Below, piece by piece: positions 45,801-57,033 of a DNA stretch of 64,000 nucleotides (position 1 is its first letter; each line of letters opens with the position of its first letter). Origin of the DNA: Blasia pusilla (lineage: Eukaryota > Marchantiophyta > Marchantiopsida > Blasiales); NCBI GenBank assembly GCA_050084515.1, contig CM114275.1:26350001-26414000 (forward strand), in the 5' to 3' direction. The notes below the pieces were generated by a model, which saw only the letters and a program-made list of their open reading frames with translations, did not search any database and had not been told where the DNA came from. The position numbers were made by a program, and so were the translations under genes.

Positions 45801-47631
45801 GCTGTATACGCTTGTTGGAATTTTGGACCTGGACAGAAAAGAAACATACAGCTGGTTCAGAAGAACACTAAATCGTGCTTGCCAGATCCCTGGAAGGCCC
45901 CACTTTCGTAGGGAAGGTATGTCAACGGAATTCCTCGGAGATTGAGGATCTGCTCCTCTCCTAATGAGAACTCACCTCTCTGCTCTTGGTGTCGGTTTGC
46001 TGTCGAAGAATGTCACCCTTTCTCTGGTTTGTTGTAACATTGCTGTATGACATGAGAACTTTTGGTTTCCTCGTGCAGATTCTGTTATGGTGGGGAGTTT
46101 TTGTGGCTTCAACCCCTGTTTTGAAGGGAGGCCAGTGGGCTGTTATTGCAAGCCCACTGATGCTCTGCTTTTTTCTCCTCTTTCTCAGTGGTATACCTAT
46201 ACTGGAGGTATTGTCTTGTTCCTTCCACACTCACATGCGTCTCAAATCTATTCCTTCGTGAGTTGTCATAAACCAGTCAGAGACTCAAAAACCTCAAACA
46301 GTGAAGGCGGTAGGAACTTTTGGAATCAAAATTCTATTTCCCTTGTATCCCTAAGTTTTAAAAGTACAGAAAGAGAGCAGATTCAGACAGGACCTTCCAC
46401 TAAACCATGTACAACAGGGTAATTACTTCCAAAACCTGAGAGAGTAAAATGCACTGAAAGAGCGGTTTCAGACAGGATCTTCCACTGAACCATATACAAC
46501 AGGGTAATTACTTCCAAAATCTGGAAGGGTAAATTCAAGCTCTAACTTAAATTTGTGAAACTCTTCTCAGTTTAAAAGTAACAAAAAACTTACAAGAGAC
46601 TGAGAGATGTTTATCTGTCATGAACCTCTGACCACTATTGCGAAACTAATTGTAGTTCAGTTAAGCTGAATATCATGAGAGAGAAAGCTGAATCATCAGA
46701 CAATTTGGTCTGTATTTGTAGCAGATTAACTTTGAATGCGTTATCACATCCCCACATGTGGTTAGGAGGTAAGTCGATTCAGGCATCGTGGATGTGCAAT
46801 GCGTCGGAGTATTTGGGTTGAATTTGGTTTTTGTCCTCGTAACAAAGATATTATAAAATATTCAGCTGCACCGTCAAACCTTGCAGACCATTAATGCTAT
46901 GCCTTTCACAGAACGAAGGATCATGATAACCAGCTAGTTTGTGTCAAACGGCCATGGGGTTGTGCCGTCGTTTTTGCCTTAGTACTCAGAACCTGTCTCA
47001 CACTACGCGGCAGTCATAGTTTCATATTTTTCCACACTGTCATGTTCTTATTTGGGACTTCTATGGGAAAGCCTGGGAAGTAATTGAGGTATGGATGATT
47101 TACTACAACGATGCACGGTCCCATCAAGTCGCCAGCGAGGTGACTCATAATGTTTATTTTCTCTTCAGACTTCTGCAAACAAGCGCTATGGAAATAATGC
47201 TGATTACCGTACCTACAAGAATGTAACAAGGTAAGATCAACTTGTTTTTCTCGTAAGGGGCCTGTACTACGCTATTCCAGACATAATTCTGGCTTTGAAT
47301 CAGCAAGCTAGGGCTTTTTTTATAGAAAAAAATTGTACAGCATACACAAAAGCTTTGCTGTTGACTTTGATTGACTGTTGGATTGAACTTGACATAACTA
47401 GATCGGTGAGGAAATGAAATGTAGCAAAGCTGACAAGTTGAATACCTTGTATACGTGGGTGTGTTCTTTCTATGTGGCAGCCCTCTAATCCTATTGCCAC
47501 CAGCAGTGTACGGAAGTTTACCCACATGGTTCAAGACGATATTTCTCTTTGAGTTCCCTTTGTACAACAAAAGAATTCCTGCTGGTGAGGAGCAGCTGCA
47601 ATCTTCCAGCACTGCAGTAGTTGAGTCGTAG
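42890..47631 (+). CDS. DUF1295 family, steroid 5-alpha-reductase-like membrane protein
   Basis: Exons: 42890-42943, 43565-43634, 43933-44000, 44233-44294, 45174-45255, 45443-45676, 46079-46207, 47169-47230, 47481-47631. Total 912 nt, 303 aa, all GT-AG and in frame. Several hydrophobic helices are visible (about 11-30, 45-60, 65-84, 104-128, 142-157, 191-232). Family hallmarks: WGLRLGIFLL, SWGEDNRFDD, VWVWTVSLPVTVVN, KGKWCDTGVWSWSRHPNYFGE (170-190), and LLPPAVYGSLPTWFKT before the end. The RHPNYFGE segment is the conserved NADPH-side signature of the reductase-like fold. The biochemical substrate in plants is not established. Length and order match plant homologues and no break is seen, so it should be functional. 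The next open sequence upstream is the right end of the MULE, which is likely to sit in its promoter. Confidence 0.95.
44327..44894. repeat. Near-identical 284-bp tandem duplication in intron 4
   Basis: 44327-44610 and 44611-44894 are head-to-tail copies with one difference seen (gtggtAgcatgg against gtggtGgcatgg). It lies wholly within the intron between exons 4 and 5 of the DUF1295 gene, so it does not change the protein. The high identity means it is recent, or an assembly duplication. Confidence 0.95.
46369..46534. repeat. Direct repeat of 85-bp period in intron 7
   Basis: 46382-46447 and 46467-46533 share most bases ('ttcagacagga', 'cttccact', 'acaacagggtaattacttcc'). It lies inside intron 7 of the DUF1295 gene and is more diverged than the intron 4 duplication. 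Confidence 0.8.
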
Positions 47632-49850
47632 GGAGTCTATCAACTGTGGATGTTTGAAATTACTTGCCAAGGAAGAGCATTCATGTGGAGTATGAAGCGA
47701 ACGCATGCTTTCTCGTATATTCTGGCTTTGTTTGGCACGAGCCAGCTTGGAACTACTCACGTTTGGAGACATCCTTGGCAGTTGTACGTATGGGACTCGT
47801 GCTCTTGTAGCTGTTAAGTGTAGTGCATATCTTTCCTGGAACGAAGACAATGGTGGCTCCTGGATGAAAATTCTAAATGTAGTGTTGCAGACCTGTCTAA
47901 TCTGAGATGGCAGAATCCTATGTAGCCTTAACTTAGACTCTCCTTGTAACCTTTCTCGCGCCTATTTCCTTCTGATGCTTGGCGGCTGTTCTCTGTGGAG
48001 GCAAATTTATGTATCGTCTCATAATTTTGTCACAACTGTTGAAGCAGTCTATACATGAGGTTTATGCCAAACTCTGCGCCATGTGTTGATTCAGTGCATC
48101 CCAGATTAACGAGAAGGGGACAATCTCGTTAGTCTTGTGGACGAATGTGGGATCTATGTATCATACTCTAATATTGAGTCGGAAAGCTTGACTAGAGAAA
48201 AGCAGCTCAATCAACAGTGGCTGCGACAGCTGAGCAGAGACCGACAATCGTGAGTTTGCAGATTAAGGAACCATCAGCTGTGATCAGAAGTACCATCAAT
48301 TCATGGGAGTGGCTATGTCTATTATCACCAAGTTCACCTTCTTCTCCTAAATGAGGACACTCTGAGTGAAGCGACGGTGTGCACAACCAATCAACTGAGC
48401 ACAAGATGAGTATGCGCGTTCACACAGAGCAAGTATTGCCAGGTTTTCTTGAATGACAAGTTATGCCACGGTGTTCAAAATGACCTTAACAGGGTTGGTT
48501 TTATGGGGTGAAACTTCGCTGCAAGTTGAAGTTTCACATCACTTGCTTTAGTGCGATGTGGTGAAGATTCACGTAATTGTTCAAGATGACGGACTGTTAT
48601 CATCAGACTTTGCATCCTTCTGAGTATCGGGTCGCAAAGATATACTTCTCATAACGTTTTGTGCATACTTAAATTTGGTTCCCAATTGTGGAACCGTATT
48701 TCTACCAACGTAGAATGGTTGCTGCATTATCTCCTCTTCCGATATACACTACGTCTTTAAGCACCATGTCAGGGTGGTGGAGGGTGTGCCTCAAGGTATC
48801 TGAAGACGGTCACGGTTTAGGGTAGGACCAAGGGGTCCGAGTGAAAATGATTTTCCTACCTCGTTGGTTCTTTTCACTCAATGGGGTCTGATCGGAAATA
48901 TCCAAACAGTTGCCGTTTTTCTTCGTTTCTTCACCAAAAATTGCTTTTCCGGGTCCCTTTTTCCCGAACTCATGTTGGTCAGATCAGAAATTCTTAAAAT
49001 TTTTGGCTGGCATTACAAAGAATGTCGATTCTAGGCTCTTTGTAGACTCGAATGAAAGCAGCAGATACTCAAAAAAAAATTTGGTTCCTATCCCTTGGTA
49101 GGTCTTTTGGAAATCCAGAATTCCACGAAAGGGTTGAATCTCAAGGGCCTCATTGTGGTTGTTGCAATTCATAGTGGATGGATCACATCTCCATGCATCC
49201 CATTAGTGTATATTAAGGTGGCTTCTTCTAGCTCCTCCACTTCTTCCACCATGAGATTGTGGTCATCTCCATGCCTCAATCTACGCAAAGTGTCTGATAA
49301 AGAATTAGTGGAAACCATCCATTTATTGGTGAGCCCTTTAGCTGATGGAACAACCCTTTCCATGCTAAAAAAGGGTCGAACTCACACCAGTTCATGCTAT
49401 AGTTTGAACCACCTAATCAGACACCACCAGATTTGAGGATCCTTATGAGATCTAGTGTCCCTTCTCCAATCTAAAGAACAAGACTTAGTTTGCATCTACG
49501 GAAATTTCGTGGGATTTATTTGGCCACATGTCCCACTCAATTTGATATTTACAAAAATCCAATGGGAGTTCATAAATCCATGACTCTACACAAATTTCTA
49601 CTAGACTTATACACAACGTGCCTATGAGGATCTTCCCTAGAGGAAGAGGGCACAACGTAGCAAAGCATGGCAGACAAGTGAGTAGGACTAAGACTATGCT
49701 AGTGGGAACCCGAGAAGCCAGTCATGATTGCGGGTCCAAGGAGGAAAGACCTTGGTTGACCCACCAAAGTCGGAACCTACACTAGGAAGGGTGGTAGAAC
49801 CGACCGCGAGACGTGCACATCTCTTGTGACTTTGGCGAGAAAGAGGCATA
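47632..49850. other. 3' flank of the DUF1295 gene; no further gene seen
   Basis: It probably starts with the DUF1295 3' UTR. A plus-strand frame 49095-49436 and its reverse are open but match nothing I know and may be transposon remnants. No RNA gene was recognised. Confidence 0.4.
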
Positions 49851-51078
49851 GCTACTCGCGGGAACAAAGGGAAGGCAAGGCAAGCAAGGTTTGAGGTTTA
49901 GGATGAGCCAAGCGTCAAGTCAAGGGCTAAAAGCAAGGAACATGTGAGTAGTCAAGATGGGAGAGACGTCACTAGACTAGTCACGAAATTCGAAGGGCGG
50001 CAAGACAATCATGAGATGCCAAATAGGGAGTCAAGACGGGCGCTACTCATGAGACACATGAAAGGCGGGTCCAAGCTCCAAGATGTTTTTGGGGAGTTTA
50101 GAGTTGCATAATCTACATGAAGCCTCCACCAAACCATCTTGATGGATGCCTAGTCAAACGTCGGTTGGTGGGTTGCTAACCATATTTAGGTTGAGGGCCA
50201 AAATGAAGGGTCCAAGAGGGACAATGGACAACCCCAGATAAACCTATATGGGGGGGAGGGAACTCTCCCTCTCTATCCGCTCAAATCCTTGATGGACCAG
50301 GAACTAACCGTGATGTGTGTTTGGTCATGTTTCATGTTTGAGTTTAGGGACGTACCTTAAAGAAATAACCGACACGCTCCAATATAGGCAAGCGACTTGG
50401 GGAGAATGGTCGAGGCTTGGAAGAGAGGCTTCCTAGGGAGACCATATACATTCGGGGAGACTCGATGCAATTAGGGCTTGGCGGTTTCCCGGAAACTTAT
50501 GGAGTGCACAACTTGTTGAGTCTTTGGGACTCAATCTAAGTCTTCCGCTTGCAAAGCATAAGGTCGGAAGTGCTTTGGGGCGAAGCTAGGAGAAGTAGAA
50601 GTTGGACTCTATGAGGTTGGGTATCTATGAGACTTTCATGAAATATTATTTTTAGTGCGTTAGTGAGTGTGTAACACTATTGACACTACTTTTGAGAGCA
50701 TTACTGGGTTGGATGAATATCACACTAGTCAAGAGATGAATAAATGTGCAATAGATTTGATGAGTATTGGTCTCAAGTGAGAGGTGTGTGTGTGTTCATA
50801 GTTAGATATTTCTTATTGTAGGTCTTGTGTCTTGGGAGAGAGCGAGACTATTTTTGCATATTTCATCAAGGCGTATTCACATATTTATGGGGAGTTTTTG
50901 TGGAGAAGGATTTAGGAGGAGTGGGACTAGGTATTAAGGGTTTTCATACAAGGAACTACCTTAGTCGCCATTTTTATCTTCTCAAGAGGGGATATTAACA
51001 AATTTTGAGTCACTTGATAGGGTTTAGGGTGATGATGTCTGCACTAGTGCCACAATGCACTTCTTAAGATAGAGGCAT

Positions 51079-51091
51079 GGTAACAAGAGCA
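51079..51091 (+). other. Primer-binding-site-like sequence
   Basis: TGGTAACAAGAGC resembles the initiator-Met tRNA site TGGTATCAGAGC with small changes and lies between an LTR-like end and a gag-like frame. Confidence 0.45.
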
Positions 51092-51136
51092 TTGAGAGGA
51101 TATCGTTTACTAGGACCGTGCTAGTATAGTCTTACA

Positions 51137-51352
51137 TTGGGCAGCAAGGCTCATGTGTTATGGAAGTATGATAGATCATATCAAAAGTGGGATAGTGGAT
51201 ATCATAATGGAGGGCAAGTGACATCCCCTATTATTTATGAAGCGTCATGGATTAGGCCACCATTACCTCATTGTGATCATTGCCAGAGACATGACCACAC
51301 ACGTGAGAAATATTTTGAACTCCAACATGAGTCATGCCTAGATGGAGGTTGA
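51137..51352 (+). pseudogene. Gag zinc-knuckle fragment
   Basis: A 71-codon open stretch with a degenerate C-x2-C-x3-H-type knuckle (CDHCQRHDHTREKYFEL). It starts from an internal ATG and is cut by a stop soon after. Family known: retroviral-type gag nucleocapsid knuckles bind element RNA. This copy has lost a zinc ligand. Confidence 0.45.
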
Positions 51353-51573
51353 GGATCTAGAGACGAAAAATGATGAGGTTTGGGAGGACAAGGAAGTGGT
51401 GGAGATCTCTTAGTAGATTGGAGGATTCTTAGTCACCCACCAATAACAAGTTGGGTTGGACTTGTCAGACTAGTTGAGCCACATTAGCTAATGTGGTGGT
51501 AGTCCACAACCAAGCATGAGAACTATATTCCACATCATGCCGCGAGGGCCATTGATGGTCCCCTTCCCCTCCA

Positions 51574-51574
51574 C

Positions 51575-51621
<47 letters not shown>
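51574..51621. repeat. (ATA)n microsatellite
   Basis: About 16 uninterrupted trinucleotide units. It is likely to be length-polymorphic. Confidence 0.95.
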
Positions 51622-51622
<1 letters not shown>

Positions 51623-53425
51623 CCTAAATACCACGTTGTGACCCTAAGCGCCTAGGATAAGGATTTGGAATAAATCCATGCCACCAAAAAAATTACATCT
51701 ACCTAGTGAACCCCAAGAAATCTTGGATATGAAGACACTTGTCAAGTGCAATGTTACTTGCACACATATGGAAGGAGTTTCATGGACCTATTGGCTTCTT
51801 ATGGGGTGGAGCTTTAATTCAATTCAATTCTCTTTAATGTCTCTCTCGTTAGGGTATATTCCCCTTACTCACTGTGGCCTCTTATAGTAACAAGCCATAA
51901 CACCTGATGCTCCAAGTAAAGGGAAATTTTATTAATATTGAAAGTTTACTACGGCAAAGAATTTCCAAACACACAAAATAGTAAGAACCCATTTTGGGCC
52001 CTAAAGGAACCTAATACAAGAATTATAACTTGTGCACCCATATTATCTATATCTTCAATATGGCATCAATATCCTCAAATACCAACCTCAAATGAGTACT
52101 TAGATTTGAGCTCTTTAGGTGTACCAAGAAAACACAATTGTTTTCCTTATATATCACATGATATATTGGATCAAAGCTTGAGTCCAAAGTTTGTACATAG
52201 AGGGAATTTTGAAAGACATGCCTCTATCATCATTGCAAAACCTCATCCAAGTTTCTTGACGCTTTTGTTATCTTGAAGACCATAGAAACTCTCACACTCT
52301 CTGCAATTATTTATGGCTCATGCTTGGGCCAAGATATGTTTGGTTATAAATTGGTCTTGAGTGGTCAGATGAGATTAGATATAGCTCGGGTGCATGGGGA
52401 TGGACCTTTGTATTTCGAGTCTAGAAACCTGTTGACCCAATCGATGGTCCCTAGATAACATGCGGGCATATTTTACCAATTTGAGATATTTTTTGGAAGA
52501 GGGAACTTTTGGCCCTATCCAAGGATATATGAGGAGAAGATATGGCTTCCAAGAGCCATTTTTCTCATGTTGGGCATTTTGAACACTTTTTGTTACAGGG
52601 TTTGATATGATACAGAGTGCTAGATTCTTGATTCCCTCAAGGTTAAAGGTTAAAGGTGGATGTGGTTGGAGAATCATGTGTACTTAATTTCAAGAGTGTA
52701 GTTGGCCATGGGTGCCACTTTTTTTCTTTCTTTTTTTTCATCTTGGTATATATATATATGACTAGAATTTTTTGTATGAATGAATTTTTCTTCATGTTGG
52801 GAAGATCAATGGTGATTGTGGTGTGAATGTAAAAATGGATATTGCTTCTTGTAGGTTCATGTTCAAATATGTTTTAGTAGGTTCATGTTCAAATTTATAT
52901 TGCATTCTAGGTGCTACAAAATGTGCAATCTCTTAAAATATTTACTCTTTCGTTAAGGTTAAAGGTCCTTCCCCACTATTCTATGCAATTTTTTTGCAAT
53001 TTTCCCCTTTTTTACCAATTTGGTTGCATTTCTTTCCTTTTGAGAAATGTCAAAATTGAATGAGCCTAAAATGCCCTTCCCACCCTCAAAATCCAAAGTT
53101 TTCTTTTTCCCACAAACATAGAAAATTATCTTCCCATTACCAAAACGCGTCTTACCCATTTTCATGGCATTTTCATTTTCATTTACAAGCCGAACAAGCC
53201 CATTATCTTACGTGTGCACTCACTCGATAAGAATAATATCATGGATCCGTGGTTCCCATTGCATTTCTCGACTAAACTTCTGATAAGTGGAGAGATGACA
53301 CATGCTCAACATTAGATACGGGTTGATAGGTGAATCAAGAAGGTGTATTCTCTGATAAAGTTGATAAGCGCACATATGACACATGCCCAACATGTGAGAT
53401 AGAGTAGATCGATAGGTGACATCTC
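51622..53425. other. AT-rich stretch, no gene seen
   Basis: Small frames only. A (TA)n run at about 52745-52758 and a short repeat 'taggttcatgttcaaat' at about 52852 and 52878. It is probably decayed repeat DNA. Confidence 0.45.
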
Positions 53426-53429
53426 TGAG

Positions 53430-54070
53430 AGTTGGCGGGAGCGAGCGAGGGAACAACTTATGCGTTTCTAGATCATGTGCTTAGTCACTTTGGTGCACCG
53501 GCGGAGGTGTTGACTGACCAGGGTACCGAGTTCAGGGGAGAGTTTCAGGCCTTGTGTGATCAGGCGCTGATGGATCACCGCACCACGTCTAGAGATCATC
53601 CTGAGACGTTTGAGAACTTGGCGATTGCGCAACATCGGGATACATTGAGGTATGCGACTATTCGGGGAGGTGGTTATCGACATACTATCCGCAGGCTTCA
53701 TCAGGGAGACTATGTCTACTTGCAGCAAATGGCACCCACGACGTTGGATGTGACTGCAAGGCGCACCATCTTGAGAGTGCGTGAGGTTTTGCCATCCGGT
53801 GTTCTCTCATTGGAGGGACCCGATGGTATGGTTTGGAAGGACCATGTGCGTAACTGTGCGCCATATCATCTTCCAAACATTAATGGTACAGTTGATGTGA
53901 GCTTAGCAATAGTTCCTATATGCTTGCGGTGTATGTTGTGTGGTTCCGCCCGTGATGCAGCCACTATGCTAGTCTGTGATGAGTGTTCGAGAGGATGGCA
54001 TATGGCATGTTTGACGCCACCTCTCACTAGGGTTCCTCAGGGATGATGGATGTGTCTTAGATGTTCATAG
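53430..54070 (+). pseudogene. Gypsy integrase fragment with PHD finger, G2
   Basis: It reads 'FLDHVLSHFGAPAEVLTDQGTEF' (second catalytic Asp of the integrase), then RDHPE joined directly to TFENLAIAQHRDTLR. Compared with the minus-strand copy at 58740-57610, about 100 residues are missing in frame here, including the catalytic Glu region. The C-terminal domain 'VWKDHVRNCAPYHLPNINGT' follows, then a PHD finger: CMLCG, LVCDECSRGWHMAC, and WMCLRC after a TGA stop. Spacing is C-x2-C-x11-C-x2-C-x4-H-x2-C...C-x2-C. It starts within a gene and has no proper start codon. Confidence 0.88.
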
Positions 54071-54252
54071 AGTTGGTAGTTCTACATTCCGACTTGTGTC
54101 CGTGACATGGATGACAAGAAGGCGACTAGCGATGGGGCCACATGAGCACCCGACCTTCTTGCTCTTATTGTCTGAGAGATGTATGTCATGGTAGGTATGG
54201 ATAGATGGCTATCTGGAGTTAGAGGGACATAACCACCAGCTACGGGGGCGAT

Positions 54253-55000
54253 TGGAGATATTTTGGTACTTCTTGTCTCGTTCTTTGGATTCCATGAGTT
54301 AGCATGGGCTCGTGCGTGTTTGTGTGTGTCTTCGGTGATAGCGATGTATGTTGTGTAGCGATGTGTATGCGCGCGATAACTGTCACGTCTCTTAAGATAG
54401 ATCGGTGAGATCTAGTAGAGCGCCTTTGTGAGTAGCGGAGGACAGGCTTAATAAGTCGAGGGTGACTTGCTGAGGCCCCGGGAAACCTGAGAGAATAGGT
54501 TTTCCCTTCGTTTCCGCTCATTTGGAGCCATATTGAGGAACTTACTATTTTAGGTAAGTACCATTTTGAGTATATGGTCGACTTTTTTTTTTTTTTGAGG
54601 TCAAGAGCCAAGGAGGTGACTTGGGAGCATAGGTTACCATGGAGAGAGCTTGGGAGAGGGGAGGGATATACCTCAAGGAGAGAGAGCTTGAGAGCTCATT
54701 CTCTCTTTGTTGAACCTCTTGGCATGAGGGGACGGAGCTATGGTCTTGCTTGCCTTGTGTGTGTAACCCAAGCCTCTCATTAGGAGAGTGGGTTTGGTTT
54801 GACATTGAGAGACATATGTGAGAGTGCATACATGTGAGAACTATAGTGTTGTGAGAGAGATTTGATCTTACTTTATTGGAGATATTTTGGTACTTCTTGT
54901 CTCGTTGTTTGGATGTCATGAGTTAGCATGGGATGGTGTGTATTTGTGTGTGGGTTCGGTGATAGCGATGTATGTTGTGTAGCGATGTGTATGCGTACGA
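54253..55000 (+). repeat. G2 terminal region: unit A, spacer B, unit A again
   Basis: Unit A is 54253-54376 and recurs at 54877-55000, both 124 bases, beginning TGGAGATATTTTGGTAC and ending near GCGNNCGA. The spacer is 500 bases. The spacer is similar to that of copy G1, so it belongs to the element and not to the flank. Confidence 0.85.
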
Positions 55001-55329
55001 AAAATCCGTCGACATATTTACCTTCTTCAATACCAACTTAAATGGTAACCATCTCAATTTCTTCTCGTAGACTAGTATCTCTCTTCTTCTTGTAAGGATC
55101 TTGTCACTCTAGCTCGTGTATTGAAAAATGGCCTTTCCATCCTATTCGAGCTACCTTTCCCCTTCTTCCTCTCAAGGCCTCTAGTACCTTCATGCTTGTG
55201 GTATTAGTCTATAGTCGTTACTCTTATGTCTCACCAATCAAAATAATACCTCTTCTTGGCCCTCATGATAATGCTATAACAATCACATCATACTTCATAA
55301 GTTACCACAAGCAACTCTTATCGCCTCAG
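55001..55329. other. Short spacer, no feature seen
   Basis: About 330 bases between G2 and G3, pyrimidine-rich, with no recognisable motif. It may be unrelated flank or lost gypsy sequence. Confidence 0.4.
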
Positions 55330-55979
55330 AGACGGAGAAGACGGTGAAGAGAGGATTGCGCAAGTATGGCTTGCAGCGAGGAAAGTTGAGGGAGTGGGAC
55401 CTACAGTTGCCATGGTTGGCTATGGGCTATCGCTTTAGTCGGCAAACATCCTTGGCGTCATTTTCACCGTACTTTTTGCTCTTTGGGAGAGAGCCAAATT
55501 TACCTGCAGCGATTCGACGTGACATGGTGGAGGTGTTAGATCTTGATGATCCAGATGTGTGGGTACAAGCATGTTCTCAGAGGGCGGAGGTTTTTCGTAT
55601 AGTTATGCCTATGGCCTTTGAGAACTTAGCTATTGCCCAACATAGAGATACATTGAGGTACGCGACCATACATGGAGGAGGTTATCGTCCAGGGATTAGG
55701 AGGTTTCATCCTGGAGATTATGTGTATTTACAGGAGGCGGCACCCACGACGCTAGATGTCACTGCAGGACGCACGATCCTACGTGCGCGCGAGGTATTAC
55801 CGACCGGAGTCCTCATGTTGGAGGGACGGGATGATATGGTTTGGAAGGATCATGTGCACAATTGTGCGCCATGTCATCTTCCGAACGTAGATGGGATGGT
55901 GGATCCGAGCTTGGCAGTGGTACATGCAGGCTTGAGGTGTATGTTGGAGCTTTTCTATCTGGAGTTGGGGGGATCCAAC
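55330..55979 (+). pseudogene. Gypsy integrase C-terminal half, G3
   Basis: It begins mid-integrase with TVKRGLRKYGLQRG and continues LPWLAMGYRFSRQ, SFSPYFLLFGREPNLP, FENLAIAQHRDTL, FHPGDYVYLQEAAPTTLDVT, VLMLEGRDDMVWKDHVHN. It stays open to the deletion at about 55946. It has the longest clean C-terminal domain in the cluster, but the catalytic half is absent. Confidence 0.88.
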
Positions 55980-55998
55980 TACGAGCTAAGGGGGCGGT

Positions 55999-56753
55999 TG
56001 TGTGATCTCCATGTATATGTATGAGTTGATTTTTGTACATGTGTGGATCGACCCGTGTGTGGGGAAGATTGGTGTTGTGTGGTGTAGATGTGACCACCGA
56101 TGTATGTTGTGTAGTGATATGTATGCGCACGACAGTTGTGACATCTGGGTAGCCGATAGGCCAAGATCTGTCGTGGATAGGGCGTAGGAGCCAACGGACT
56201 ATCTTGAGTGTAACTTTGTCCCACTGTGTCGGATGAGGCTGAGGATAGGTCCATTGTGTCAGGAACGTCGTTTCTGATAACCTTCATGTTGAAGTATTTT
56301 ACAACCGGGTGACTTGTTGACAAGGTGACCCGCCCCTGGTAACCTGTGCGCGCTGGTTCCCAAGGGGAGGGCTATTTTTAGGGGAAGAGCCTTTTGGCTC
56401 TTCCCAACCCTATATAAGAGAGGAAGGTGGTTTTCCTAAGCCATCTTTCTCATGTTGGGTTGTTAGAGCACCTCTCTTGTATGTGTGTGAGATAGGACTA
56501 GGTGCTAGCGCCCGGATTCTTTGATAGCACAGGGTGGACGAGGCTTGATATGCCGATGTAAATTGAAAAGTGGAGTTTTAGGCCGGGTGTGCCGTTTTGA
56601 CTACTCTTTATTCTTATTGTGTGATCTCCATGTATATGTATGAGTTGATTTTTATACATGTGTAGATCGACTGGTGTGTGGAAAAGATCGGTGTTGTGTG
56701 GTGTAGATGTGACCAGCGATGTGTGTTGTGTAGCGATATGTATGCGCACGACA
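55999..56753 (+). repeat. G3 terminal region: unit A, spacer B, unit A again
   Basis: Unit A is 55999-56134 and recurs at 56618-56753, both 136 bases, beginning TGTGTGATCTCC and ending GCGCACGACA, that is TG...CA. The spacer is 483 bases and holds a TATA box (tatataag, 56411-56418) next to a GC-rich hairpin-like stretch. Confidence 0.88.
56411..56418 (+). promoter_or_regulatory. TATA box in the G3 terminal region
   Basis: TATATAAG after 'cccaaccc', inside the spacer between the two A units. The position is compatible with an LTR promoter that would fire rightward. Confidence 0.5.
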
Positions 56754-57033
56754 AGGTTGAAGCTTGCGGGAACCATCATAGCCAAGAGCTCTATTCACTA
56801 CCAAGGCTAACTCCCAACGCAACAGGCTCAACTCAAAGAACTAACTGTTCTTTGAGTACACTCCACACTATACCTCCAACCTAAGGGCGAGCCCTACTGG
56901 AAAAGTCACCCTCAACGGAGTAACCCCCAAACCTATGTATGAAATCGCATCCCTACCTAGGCACTACGGCCCTACATAAGGTATGGCCTCTACTAGCACA
57001 CTATACTCTACAACATAATCCGTATGGCCATAA

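Larger units (their letters stand above)
49900..51430 (+). mobile_element. LTR retrotransposon 5' remnant (LTR, primer site, gag finger)
   Basis: A primer-binding-like site, TGGTAACAAGAGC, starts at 51079 directly after 'aggca', a CA-type LTR end. Following it, 51137-51352 is open with CDHCQRHDHTREKYFEL, resembling a copia-type gag zinc knuckle whose last Cys is Tyr. Upstream sequence (core about 50190-50262, 'gttgagggccaaaatgaag') also resembles copy A at 18228-18305. The left limit is uncertain and nothing downstream of gag is left. Confidence 0.5.
53430..55000 (+). mobile_element. Ty3/gypsy 3' remnant (copy G2), plus strand
   Basis: Holds an internally deleted integrase and PHD region (53430-54070), a polypurine-like gggggcg at 54244-54250, and a terminal region 54253-55000. 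The terminal region is an approximately 620-bp LTR-like unit followed directly by a second copy of its first 124 bases. Confidence 0.85.
55330..56753 (+). mobile_element. Ty3/gypsy 3' remnant (copy G3), plus strand
   Basis: Integrase C-terminal half (55330-55979), polypurine-like aagggggcgg at 55988-55997, then a terminal region 55999-56753. The PHD finger has been deleted: 'LRCML' runs straight into sequence that follows the finger in G2 ('YLELGGSNYELRGRL'). Confidence 0.85.

Noticed and set aside
45398-45847. 149-codon minus-strand frame
   Set aside because: Antisense shadow of DUF1295 exon 6 (45443-45676).
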